From positions 1 through 49,436 of the forward strand of contig NZ_QGKL01000007.1 of assembly GCF_003172895.1 (NCBI RefSeq): DNA of 49,436 bases, written 5' to 3'. Shown here in pieces: positions 40,152 to 48,150 of this stretch; the stretch's first letter is position 1; the number at the start of each line of letters is the position of its first letter. This DNA is from Leucothrix arctica. GTDB lineage: Bacteria; Pseudomonadota; Gammaproteobacteria; Thiotrichales; Thiotrichaceae. A program made the position numbers and the translations under genes. Below the pieces are notes generated by a model, which was given only the letters and a program-made list of their open reading frames with translations, ran no database searches and was not told the DNA's origin.

Positions 40152-40202
40152 ATTTTAATGAAAGCGCATTTGGCAAGACACCAAAGTTAACAAAAATTTA
40201 CA
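40152..40202 (-). promoter_or_regulatory. Cluster box D and -10 for the porin
   Basis: Minus strand 40202-40186 reads TGTAAATTTTTGTTAAC, a direct repeat with 10-bp period and slightly diverged first half. A TAAAAT -10 candidate is at 40157-40152, 28 nt beyond. The porin start lies about 43-48 nt downstream. Confidence 0.55.
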
Positions 40203-40253
40203 CAAAACAAGATTCATACCCACACCTTAAGAAGTATCTAACACGGCTCCAAG

Positions 40254-40302
40254 TGTTAAGAAGTGTTAAGAAAACATTACTCTTTAACGAGAATTCAATA
40301 AT
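40254..40302 (+). promoter_or_regulatory. Cluster box E and -10 for the LRR gene
   Basis: TGTTAAGAAGTGTTAAG at 40254-40270 is the most perfect repeat (both halves GTGTTAAG with a 10-bp period). AATAAT at 40297-40302 is the -10 candidate, 26 nt beyond; the LRR start is at 40336. Confidence 0.7.
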
Positions 40303-40335
40303 CTGATTTATACATACATAACTTGGATAAACACT

Positions 40336-42474
40336 ATGCTTCTTCCCATAATGACCTTTGGCAAAAGGTTTTTTTTGCTTCTTGTTTGCTACAGCGTGCT
40401 CTCAGTTAGTCACGCAAAAAATGAAAGCGATCACGATTCTACGACAGATAAAATGATTGAACGAATCACTAGCCTCAATGGCAGCGTGGTGGTTAAACAT
40501 GAAGGAGAACATGGCTTAGGTCGTCAAATTTTGGAGGTTCATTTACCGGAGCTCAGAATCAGTGATGAGCAACTGAAAAAAATCAGTACGATTCAAAGTA
40601 TAGAGTCGATTGAAATGACGGGGGACTTATTCACTATTGGCCCTATGCCAGATGATGTGTTGGAGTGGCTACAAACTCAAACAGAATTAACCACGATTAA
40701 AGTGAATGGCTTCCCGGTTACAGACAAAGGCGTCGAAAGCTTAACCAACTTGCCCAACCTTAAATCTCTGGAGCTTCACGGCACCCGAGTAACCGACAAA
40801 AGTCTGGCAACGCTAAAAACAATGCCTCAGCTTGAAGCGCTTGGTTTCGGTCAAAGCCGTATTCAACGAGTGTATCGCCATTACTTCCGTGGAAATAAAA
40901 TTACGGATGCGGGCCTAGAGCAACTCAAAGGTTTGCCTAACTTGAGTCGCTTATCACTCTACACTACTGACATTACTGACAAAGGCATGGAGTCGCTGAA
41001 AAATTTCAAGCAATTACGTGAGTTGGAGCTTGGACATACACAAATCACCGATAAAGGCCTTGCCGTACTGGAAGCAATGCCACATTTGCAGTTATTGGGT
41101 CTGGATGGCACGTTGATCAGTGATGCAGGACTAGCCGTAGTTAAAGGGATGACTCAACTGCGTGAGCTAAGCCTTAACTACACGGCTGTGACAGATGCAG
41201 CAACGGCTCACTTTAAAGACTTAACGGCTTTACATCGCCTCAGCTTACAACGTACGCAAATCAGTGATGCAGGTCTCGACACACTATCAGGCCTAACCAA
41301 CTTAAAAGAGTTAGATTTAGGCTTTACTGCCATTACAGATAAAGGCTTAACGACGCTTAGCAACAAAATATTCCTCAAGCACCTTTTTCTTGACGGTACG
41401 CAAATTAGTGATGCAGGCCTAGCATCGTTAGCAACGTTGACCCGTCTAAGTGATTTGGACCTTAAATACACAGGGATTACCAGTGTAGGCCTAGAATCGC
41501 TTAACACTCTCACGGCACTACAGAAACTGACACTCGCCAATACTGCAGTTGATGACAAAGGGCTTGCGTTTTTAGCAGGCTTCCCTCAACTATGGGAATT
41601 AGACTTATCTGGTACCGCGATTAGTGATAAAGGGCTTGTTCACTTGAGCACCCTACCCGTACTTGGACTCAATCTTGATGGGACGAAGATCACAGATGCC
41701 GGCATGACCAGTATCGGTAAGCTGCACAACTTGCTTGAACTCACCATGGAAAGCACAGGCATTACCAGCAAAGGTTTTGAGTCATTAAAAGGCTTAACCT
41801 CATTGCGTATTCTGAAGTTTGCTGAAACAGCTGTGACTGATGAGGCCGCTAGCATTATTCAAACAATGAAGGGCTTGAATATTCTAGGTGCAAGTAATGT
41901 GACTGGCATTACGGATAAAAGTATTGAGCTTCTCCAGCACCTGCCAAAGATTCATACTATGGAGCTTCGCGGGACGTCTATCACGGATAACGCCGTTGCT
42001 ATGATGAGTAAGTTTGATCGCATGCACTGCTATGACCTAGCGGGAAGTGCCGTCACTGCTGAAGGACTTAAAAGTCTTAAAAACTATAGTAATGTTCACT
42101 CTCTCGCGCTGGATGCTGGTCAAGCAACCTCCGAAGGTTTGGCTGCGGTGAAAGAAGGACTCGCACTCTTCCAAGAGCTTTATTTCTATGGGCCACAGAT
42201 TGATGATGCCTTCATTAAAGCCAATAAGTCAGTCCTTAATGGATTGCAAGAGATGAACTTGTTTGGAACTGGTCTCACGGATGCTGGATTGAAAGACCTT
42301 GCTGAAATCACAAGCCTGACGACCATTCGCATTGCTCAAGAAGGTCTAAGTCCAGAAGCACTAGACGCCTTCCGTAAGTCCATGCCAAATGTAACGGTTG
42401 CAGCAGTCGGAGAAGCAGGTTGGAGCTTCATTAAACCATGGGGTGGCGCAACAGGCAGCAGTACAATGCCTTAA
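40336..42474 (+). CDS. Secreted leucine-rich-repeat protein
   Basis: A 712-residue exported protein with signal peptide (about residues 1-27, ending VSHA). From about residue 110 it is built of roughly 20 LRRs of about 24 residues with consensus L..L..L..L.L..T.ITD.GL, the bacterial type. One unit is interrupted near 40864-40902 by a 13-residue insert (QRVYRHYFRGNKI) rich in Arg and Tyr. Only one Cys in the mature part. Such repeats bind proteins or surfaces. It is divergent from the porin, with box E in its promoter, and ends at a strong shared terminator. A periplasmic scaffold or recognition role is inferred. Confidence 0.85.
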   Translation: MLLPIMTFGKRFFLLLVCYSVLSVSHAKNESDHDSTTDKMIERITSLNGSVVVKHEGEHGLGRQILEVHLPELRISDEQLKKISTIQSIESIEMTGDLFTIGPMPDDVLEWLQTQTELTTIKVNGFPVTDKGVESLTNLPNLKSLELHGTRVTDKSLATLKTMPQLEALGFGQSRIQRVYRHYFRGNKITDAGLEQLKGLPNLSRLSLYTTDITDKGMESLKNFKQLRELELGHTQITDKGLAVLEAMPHLQLLGLDGTLISDAGLAVVKGMTQLRELSLNYTAVTDAATAHFKDLTALHRLSLQRTQISDAGLDTLSGLTNLKELDLGFTAITDKGLTTLSNKIFLKHLFLDGTQISDAGLASLATLTRLSDLDLKYTGITSVGLESLNTLTALQKLTLANTAVDDKGLAFLAGFPQLWELDLSGTAISDKGLVHLSTLPVLGLNLDGTKITDAGMTSIGKLHNLLELTMESTGITSKGFESLKGLTSLRILKFAETAVTDEAASIIQTMKGLNILGASNVTGITDKSIELLQHLPKIHTMELRGTSITDNAVAMMSKFDRMHCYDLAGSAVTAEGLKSLKNYSNVHSLALDAGQATSEGLAAVKEGLALFQELYFYGPQIDDAFIKANKSVLNGLQEMNLFGTGLTDAGLKDLAEITSLTTIRIAQEGLSPEALDAFRKSMPNVTVAAVGEAGWSFIKPWGGATGSSTMP

Positions 42475-42497
42475 CCCAAAGTAGAGTAGATTAGTCT

Positions 42498-42539
42498 AAA
42501 AAAAAACCCGCTGAGTGTGAAAACACAGCGGGTTTTTTT
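42498..42539. terminator. Bidirectional terminator between LRR and ACT genes
   Basis: CCCGCT-GA-GTGT-GAAA-ACAC-AGCGGG forms a stem with a GA bulge and a GAAA loop (42507-42532). It is flanked by A9 on the left and T7 on the right. It therefore serves both the plus-strand LRR gene and the minus-strand ACT gene. Confidence 0.9.
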
Positions 42540-42577
42540 ATATAAAAGACACCAGCGCTAAATTGATAACGCGTTCA

Positions 42578-42985
42578 TCATTCGGTATTAATAATATGGT
42601 GACCTAGTGCTTCCAACACCTCTATTGCTTTACCCAGCTTATTTACAATCAAATAATCCGTATTATAAGTCGCTTCGGCAAAAACACTAATGCCCGCGTC
42701 AGAAAGTGGCTTCACGATCGAGACCATCACACCAGGTTCATCTAGCGCAAAGGGACCTTCTAACTTCAAGCAACGCCAATCGCGGTCGATCAAAATCGTC
42801 TCATGAGCACCTTCAGGAATGCACTGTTGCGGGCAAATAAGCGATAGCTCTTCCAATGTTTGTGTCACTGCAAAAAAACTGGCTTTTCTAGGCATTCCCC
42901 ATTGCGGAATATCCGCGTCAGCGGTTAGTTGGCAAACGGCAAAGTAATCCGGCAAGACGCTTAAATTTCTGGTTATATTCGTCAT
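42578..42985 (-). CDS. ACT-domain protein
   Basis: A 135-residue protein of the COG3603/ACT_7 type. The N-terminal half ends around CIPEGAHETILIDRDWRCLK, and the C-terminal ACT domain has GPFALDEPGVMVSIVKPLSD followed by AGISVFAEATYNTDYLIV. ACT domains bind amino acids. It starts 17 nt after the homoserine-dehydrogenase-like gene, which itself has no ACT domain, so it may be a separate regulatory partner or amino-acid sensor for that enzyme. Last gene of the minus operon, ending at the shared terminator. Confidence 0.85.
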   Translation of the reverse strand: MTNITRNLSVLPDYFAVCQLTADADIPQWGMPRKASFFAVTQTLEELSLICPQQCIPEGAHETILIDRDWRCLKLEGPFALDEPGVMVSIVKPLSDAGISVFAEATYNTDYLIVNKLGKAIEVLEALGHHIINTE

Positions 42986-43002
42986 AATTATTCAGACTCT
43001 AG

Positions 43003-44103
43003 TCAGTGAATGGATTGGCTACGAATAATGTCTAACATATCTCGCAACATAGCAGCGGCGGCTGGCTCAGGGCCTGGCTCAGAACTGGCAGCCGATAACC
43101 TATCCACATCACGTGAATAATAGACCACTCCCATTTCATCAGGTGTTAGACGTGATAATGGGTGATCTAATGGTAAAGGCGTTGGTCGTACTGATAATTG
43201 ATATGCACCGTCAACCAATACCGCTGTGGCTACAGGAACCATTCGTAAACCATTATTCGAGGCTTCTTGAAGGTCCTTCAAGGTTAGGTCACGAATACCT
43301 TGTCTATCCACATCGCTTAACTGTGTGGACTGACCCAGCACTGAATTAGCAGCAATGACTAATTTAGCTGCTGCATCCCAGCCATCCACATCTAACGATG
43401 GATCCGTTTCAGCAATGCCACGCCGTTGAGCATCTGCTAACGCACTATCATAACTTTGACCATCTTCCATCGCGCGAATAATGTATTGTGTCGTCCCATT
43501 AAACACGGCTTCCAAGCGAGTAATTTGGCAACCTGCTAAATCCCGCCAGCCTAAATTAATCGCAGGCAATGACCCAGCTACACAGGCGCTAAAACGTAAT
43601 TTTGGCCGGATCTCAGTATGAATAGCTTCCGCTAAGTCGCCGAAGTTTTTACCCCAGCCTTTACCCATATCACTGATTTCTGCCAACTCATTAAACGCCA
43701 CAGCCGCCGGCCCTTTATTCGCTAGAACAACATGAACACTCGCATTGAGCGCTGCTCGTATGTTACTCAGACTAGGCTCGGCATCTTTCAAATTAACAGG
43801 TGTCGCTTCCAATAGAAAATCGGGTTTAGCTAATGCTAATAGCTCACTCGCTTGCATACCTGGGCGGCCGATATCGGGCAATGTAGACACCTTGCTTTTA
43901 GCCGATAAAGTGTTTAGTAGTAACCCTAGATCTAAACCTTCATCATTAATGGCCCCACCACCCAACTCAGCCACACCCGTCAGCTTAAATTTCACTCCAT
44001 AACGAGTCTGTAAGCTTTCAGATTCCTGATGCAATATTGATAACAGTGATCCGCCAACATTCCCAAGACCAGCCAAAGCAATGCGATAAACAGTAGGTTC
44101 CAT
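43003..44103 (-). CDS. Homoserine-dehydrogenase-like enzyme
   Basis: A 366-residue NAD(P)-dependent enzyme. ATG follows AGGAATAGACACT. Motifs: IALAGLGNVGGSLL (Rossmann), VVLANKGPAA with the catalytic Lys, VAGSLPAINLGWRDL, VFNGTTQYIIRAM and GIAETDPSLDVDGWDAAAKL. These match the catalytic domain of homoserine dehydrogenase (aspartate semialdehyde to homoserine) without the C-terminal ACT domain. Not part of a Thr operon: no thrB or thrC nearby. In this setting it probably supplies or modifies a cluster-specific amino acid, perhaps for the PKS 2 PLP domain. It may use a related aldehyde rather than aspartate semialdehyde. Confidence 0.85.
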   Translation of the reverse strand: MEPTVYRIALAGLGNVGGSLLSILHQESESLQTRYGVKFKLTGVAELGGGAINDEGLDLGLLLNTLSAKSKVSTLPDIGRPGMQASELLALAKPDFLLEATPVNLKDAEPSLSNIRAALNASVHVVLANKGPAAVAFNELAEISDMGKGWGKNFGDLAEAIHTEIRPKLRFSACVAGSLPAINLGWRDLAGCQITRLEAVFNGTTQYIIRAMEDGQSYDSALADAQRRGIAETDPSLDVDGWDAAAKLVIAANSVLGQSTQLSDVDRQGIRDLTLKDLQEASNNGLRMVPVATAVLVDGAYQLSVRPTPLPLDHPLSRLTPDEMGVVYYSRDVDRLSAASSEPGPEPAAAAMLRDMLDIIRSQSIH

Positions 44104-44114
44104 AGTGTCTATTC

Positions 44115-44615
44115 CTAGTTATTTTTAGATAATTTCTTACGAGTGTGAACCGCTCTGAAGATAGGGTTCCATGTGTGACCCTTATCATAAGATTCCGATA
44201 GAATGTCAGTAAAGCTGTCTTCGCTGGTTTTACTGGAGGACAATTGAGAGAATGACGCTTCTCCTTCAGCTTCAACCATGGAAGTACCTGCTCTCACATC
44301 ATCAATGACGACCGTATCAGTACCTTCAATAAAGTTACCCTCAAGCACTGACATCAGACCGCTTTGATCATCACAGGATATCATTCGATATACCTGACGA
44401 TATTGATCATAAGACCAAGAAAAAAAAAGGCTCACAACCATATCACCGTAAGCAATTTTCATCGTTTCGCGGTGGGCAGTGCCTTCAAAGATAGGATAAA
44501 TAGCAGTCTCTTTGGGAATGGGGGTTGCAGCCCACTGACCATTATCCCCCATGATATGGGCTTCAACATCCCACTCACCTTGCATAAATTGGAGCCGACT
44601 CATTCCTTTTTGCAT
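44115..44615 (-). CDS. DUF1579-like protein, copy 2
   Basis: About 166 residues. ATG 44615 is chosen because the product then aligns from its first residues with copy 1 (MSRLQFMQGEWDVEA versus IERLHFMVGEWNIDAF). Longer starts at 44645 (ATG) or 44648 (TTG) are possible. Shared landmarks are SWSYDQYRQVYRM, LEGNFIEGTDTVV, SFTDILSESYDKG and FRAVHTRK. No signal peptide. The stop is 11 nt before the homoserine-dehydrogenase-like gene. A duplicated small-ligand binding role is inferred; no function is established. Confidence 0.7.
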   Translation of the reverse strand: MQKGMSRLQFMQGEWDVEAHIMGDNGQWAATPIPKETAIYPIFEGTAHRETMKIAYGDMVVSLFFSWSYDQYRQVYRMISCDDQSGLMSVLEGNFIEGTDTVVIDDVRAGTSMVEAEGEASFSQLSSSKTSEDSFTDILSESYDKGHTWNPIFRAVHTRKKLSKNN

Positions 44616-44648
44616 AGTTTTCTCTAATAAATGACTAGAATTCATCAA

Positions 44649-44688
44649 AGGTCACTACCATAGATAAGGGTATCTATGGTAGTGACCT
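44649..44688. repeat. Perfect 18-bp hairpin after the oxidase gene
   Basis: AGGTCACTACCATAGATA (44649-44666) is the exact reverse complement of 44671-44688, with loop AGGG. It lies 21 nt after the multicopper oxidase stop and just upstream of the DUF1579-like start in the same direction. There is no T-run. It may be a partial terminator, an mRNA stabiliser, or an operator; it would set the ratio of oxidase to the three downstream genes. Confidence 0.65.
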
Positions 44689-44709
44689 ACTTTGAACAAC
44701 CGAGGCTAA

Positions 44710-47124
44710 TTAGTGACTATGAGTACTATCAGTCGTACTCCCCACCAACACCTCATGTGTTGTGTCGTTTACCGCTAAGTTTACATAAGGGTTAGTTGGT
44801 CCCGTCAACTCAGTAGCCATGACAGTAAAGGACTTATTCTCCAATGCATCTTTATCGATAGTGCAGACCAAGATACCGCTATCCTCAGCTAGCGTGTCGA
44901 CAGTAATACCATCCGTCGTCCACACGCCATTACTTTCATCCCATGAATACAAAGCAACGGTGCTCGTGTCATAGTCATTACCCCGCGTAAGCGCCTGAGC
45001 ATAGTGCACGGTTACTCTAGCGACACCCTTATCGGTTAACGGCTCTGATGATTCCAAGTAAAACGAACGTTCAAGTACCGCCATACCTACGTCAACAAGC
45101 TCAACGGGCTGTAGCTCAAATTGATACTCAACCGTTGCATCTGCACTTAAACTACCCGCAGCAAACTCGATGCGCAAACGGCTTTCAGCGTCTACATCAT
45201 TCGACGTTTGTGCATTACAATTAACGGAGCCACCCACAGAAGCCACAATGCTGCTAGTAACAGGAGAACCATCGACCACTTCACACAGATGCATCATGCC
45301 TTCATCTTCATGTGCAATGACGTGGCAATGCATTGGGAATATTCCGGTGAACTTCTCAAAACGATGTCGAATCACAGCTTTACCACCATGAGGTACATCA
45401 ATAGTATCTGCCCAATAATTCGGATAATGGATATCAAACGTTGGATCGCCATTGTCATCCAAAACATGATCGCCATTCTCATCTCTGATCGGCTCATGAA
45501 CTTCTTTTAAGTGGAACCAATTAACATGAATATGGAACGGGTGATTGATTTGGTTGAACTGCAGAGGGCCGGTATGGACATTAGTAATTGTCCACTCTTC
45601 AGTATCGCCCAATAGCATTGTTTCATTAATACGAGCGGCATTAAACGGAGTGCTGTTGATGGTGAATTTTCTGTTATCAATCAGAGCGACATCACCCTCA
45701 ACTCCAGAAAAGTTAGCACTCACCTGGCCTTCAACCTTAAACTCTATGGTGCGGTTCCTAGATACATGTTCAATCGGTGGCAACCTATCTGAAGGGGGAT
45801 TCAATGACGTAGGTAATGGCATATCATTCACATCACCAGCAATATTCACTTCTAAGATGACGAGTTCAGTCGCACCAACAGAAGGGGTAGTAAATGCAGG
45901 TAACCAGAATAAGATTTCGGTAAAGTCATCATTAAAAATTGGGAATTCATTAACATTCGTTCCATTACCATCAGCACCAAATTGGTCATAAAGCATTTTC
46001 AGTTGGTAAGTGCCAGGCTCAGTTGGCGCCTTAATCAGCAAGTCTAAACGATTACCTGGGCCCGTTATTAGCTCTTCATGCTCACTAATTTCATCAGCAG
46101 TAATACCATCCCACGCAGCAACACGAAGCGGAATATGATCTTCATTGGTTGGATCATTTGCATTGACCAACTTAAATCGGTACGTCTGCAAATGACATAG
46201 CATGCCTAAACGCCACCGTTGAAGTTCACCGGGAACCATATCAATCTGTGGCGGAGTCGCCGTCCCTGAAATCGCCAATCCGTTAGCATCCCGTTCGACA
46301 CCTTCATCAACGGCTTTACCGTTTAAGGTATACTGCATATAAGCTTCTTGGGCGAATAAGCTGTATATCGGGTTACGCTCATAAGCTTCAGGCTTAGTAA
46401 AGTCAATAGGCCGAGTGAGATCAACACCGGGAGTACCTTCATTAGGAACCGTTCCATAATTACTTGCATTAATCCCAACAATAAGCTCATGAAACGCTAA
46501 CTCAACATCACGTGCAGCGGCAATTTCAGGGATCTCATTAAGGTCATCCTTTCCGCCTTCAATGATTAAGAAACCACACATTCCACTGGCCATCTGGTGC
46601 AACGCAGAACCGTGCTTATGTGGGTGATACCAGAAGGTTCCTGATGGGTGATCCTCAGGAATAGTGATTTCATGTTCGATTGTCTCACCGGGATGCACCA
46701 CATGAAGCACGTTATCTTCAATACCTCTCGGAGAAACATTTAAACCATGCGTATGCAAATTTGCGTTATTGAAGCCATGAGGAATATTGATATCCGCAGG
46801 ATGAAAATGATCCTCTGCTGACGCTTCAAGATTATTCACAAAGGTGATTTTCATCGTATCACCCGGCTTAGCGACCAGTGTTTCCGGAGGAAAATTACCA
46901 TTAAACGTACGGTAATCTAAGGGAATACCTTGAACCATTCCTGCTACTGAGTTTCTCTCAACACTCATATAATACGGTGCATTTTCATTCACATAGACAC
47001 GATTCATTTCCGGAATATTATTAGCATTCTCTGTCGCATGAACTCCGTTGTCATCATGGCACCCTATCAAGGAAACCGTTGGTACCGTTGCCCCTGTGAA
47101 CTTTAAAAAATCACGTCTTTTCAT
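44710..47124 (-). CDS. Tat-exported multicopper oxidase
   Basis: An 804-residue protein. It opens MKRRDFLKFTGATVPTVSLI: twin-Arg signal, followed by a lipobox-like LIGC, so it is exported folded and perhaps lipid-anchored. Copper-site His motifs in order: HTHGLNVSP, WYHPHKHGSALHQM, HPFHIHVNWFHL and MHCHVIAHEDEGMM (His-Cys-His, T1/T3). After the oxidase domain (about residue 610) comes a 190-residue beta-rich extension ending STDSTHSH, not usual in CueO or laccases. It could oxidise the product, a phenol, or metals in the periplasm. First gene of the minus operon, with box F upstream. Confidence 0.92.
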   Translation of the reverse strand: MKRRDFLKFTGATVPTVSLIGCHDDNGVHATENANNIPEMNRVYVNENAPYYMSVERNSVAGMVQGIPLDYRTFNGNFPPETLVAKPGDTMKITFVNNLEASAEDHFHPADINIPHGFNNANLHTHGLNVSPRGIEDNVLHVVHPGETIEHEITIPEDHPSGTFWYHPHKHGSALHQMASGMCGFLIIEGGKDDLNEIPEIAAARDVELAFHELIVGINASNYGTVPNEGTPGVDLTRPIDFTKPEAYERNPIYSLFAQEAYMQYTLNGKAVDEGVERDANGLAISGTATPPQIDMVPGELQRWRLGMLCHLQTYRFKLVNANDPTNEDHIPLRVAAWDGITADEISEHEELITGPGNRLDLLIKAPTEPGTYQLKMLYDQFGADGNGTNVNEFPIFNDDFTEILFWLPAFTTPSVGATELVILEVNIAGDVNDMPLPTSLNPPSDRLPPIEHVSRNRTIEFKVEGQVSANFSGVEGDVALIDNRKFTINSTPFNAARINETMLLGDTEEWTITNVHTGPLQFNQINHPFHIHVNWFHLKEVHEPIRDENGDHVLDDNGDPTFDIHYPNYWADTIDVPHGGKAVIRHRFEKFTGIFPMHCHVIAHEDEGMMHLCEVVDGSPVTSSIVASVGGSVNCNAQTSNDVDAESRLRIEFAAGSLSADATVEYQFELQPVELVDVGMAVLERSFYLESSEPLTDKGVARVTVHYAQALTRGNDYDTSTVALYSWDESNGVWTTDGITVDTLAEDSGILVCTIDKDALENKSFTVMATELTGPTNPYVNLAVNDTTHEVLVGSTTDSTHSH

Positions 47125-47188
47125 TTAGTGAACCCTGTCATGTTTCCTCAAAAAAATGAGGATGATATAGTGAAAAATAGCAATTAGA

Positions 47189-47237
47189 GTAATAAAGGGA
47201 GGTGCCTCGCAGCAATGAAAATTAACATTTCTTAACA
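47189..47237 (-). promoter_or_regulatory. Cluster box F and -10 for the oxidase operon
   Basis: Minus strand 47237-47221 reads TGTTAAGAAATGTTAAT. TATTAC at 47194-47189 is the -10 candidate, 26 nt beyond. The oxidase ATG is at 47124. It is divergent to box G. Confidence 0.7.
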
Positions 47238-47289
47238 TTTACCAACGACCTATCATTGCTCTATATATCGTGGGTAAATCGCAGAATTT

Positions 47290-47340
47290 TGTTAAGAAAT
47301 GTTTATTAACATATATTTATTAGCTTTATGAAATTAGGCT
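47290..47340 (+). promoter_or_regulatory. Cluster box G and -10 for the thioesterase operon
   Basis: TGTTAAGAAATGTTTAT at 47290-47306, 10-bp period, second half diverged. TAGGCT at 47335-47340 is the -10 candidate, 28 nt beyond, matching the spacing at box C. The thioesterase ATG at 47383 has no obvious ribosome site. Confidence 0.65.
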
Positions 47341-47382
47341 ATTAATCAATTTACCCCCCCTTCATAAAATAGTATTTAATCA

Positions 47383-48150
47383 ATGTCTGAAGCTAAAATC
47401 TCTTCGCCATGGTTCACTAACTATGGTCTCCCCATTAATAAGAGTGTCCGTATTTTTGCGTTCCCATTTTCTGGGGCAGGCCCCGTGGTTTACCAACGTT
47501 GGGCTAAGCAACTAGAACAACAAGGTATTGAGCTTTTAGGTGTACAACTGCCAGGAAGAGAAAGCCGCTACAAAGAAAAATTAATAATTGATTTAAAAGA
47601 TCTTATTCAAGAACTCGCGACTGAGATACAGCTATTACCAGACAAAGAGTGCGTATTTTTTGGTCACAGTTTAGGCGCCCTAATCGCTTTCGAATTATGT
47701 CGTGAATTACGCCGAAGAGGAGCACCTACACCTAAGCATCTCGTTCTTTCAGCATTTCGCTCACCGTCCATGCCCAACCCCAATGCTGAGCTTCACAATC
47801 TAGATGACAAAACGTTGATACAACGCATGAGGGAATATGGAGGAACACCTGAAGCAATCCTATCAAACCCCGAGTTTATGGCTATTTTCATACCTGTTTT
47901 ACGTGCTGATTTCAAATTATTTGAAACTTACCAGTACACACAAGAGCCCCCTTTAAACTGCCCAATTACTATGCTATGTGGTCAAGATGATCGTATCGTT
48001 AAACCAGAGTACATAGTGGGCTGGAAGGATCAAAGTACACTACCTGTTAAGACCATTTTATTCTCTGGAGGGCACTTTTTTCTGGAGCCTCACAAACAGG
48101 ATGTGCTCCGTTTACTAAAAGACATATGTCAGCAGCATAATCTACGATGA
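47383..48150 (+). CDS. Type II thioesterase
   Basis: A 255-residue alpha/beta hydrolase of the editing thioesterase family that frees stalled or mis-primed carrier proteins. Motifs: FPFSGAGPVVYQRWAKQL, VQLPGRESRYKE, GHSLGALIAFELCREL (nucleophile Ser), LCGQDDRIV (acid region) and SGGHFFLEP (catalytic His). Length is normal. It overlaps the transferase gene by 4 nt (ATGA), so the two accessory functions are made together. Since PKS 2 ends in a PLP release domain, this enzyme is not needed for product release. Confidence 0.93.
   Translation: MSEAKISSPWFTNYGLPINKSVRIFAFPFSGAGPVVYQRWAKQLEQQGIELLGVQLPGRESRYKEKLIIDLKDLIQELATEIQLLPDKECVFFGHSLGALIAFELCRELRRRGAPTPKHLVLSAFRSPSMPNPNAELHNLDDKTLIQRMREYGGTPEAILSNPEFMAIFIPVLRADFKLFETYQYTQEPPLNCPITMLCGQDDRIVKPEYIVGWKDQSTLPVKTILFSGGHFFLEPHKQDVLRLLKDICQQHNLR

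Noticed and set aside
40254-40270. PhoB- or PmrA-type operator
   Set aside because: Those operators have an 11-bp period and different half-sites (CTGTCAT, CTTAA); the 10-bp period and TGTTAAG halves fit a CpxR-like pattern better.
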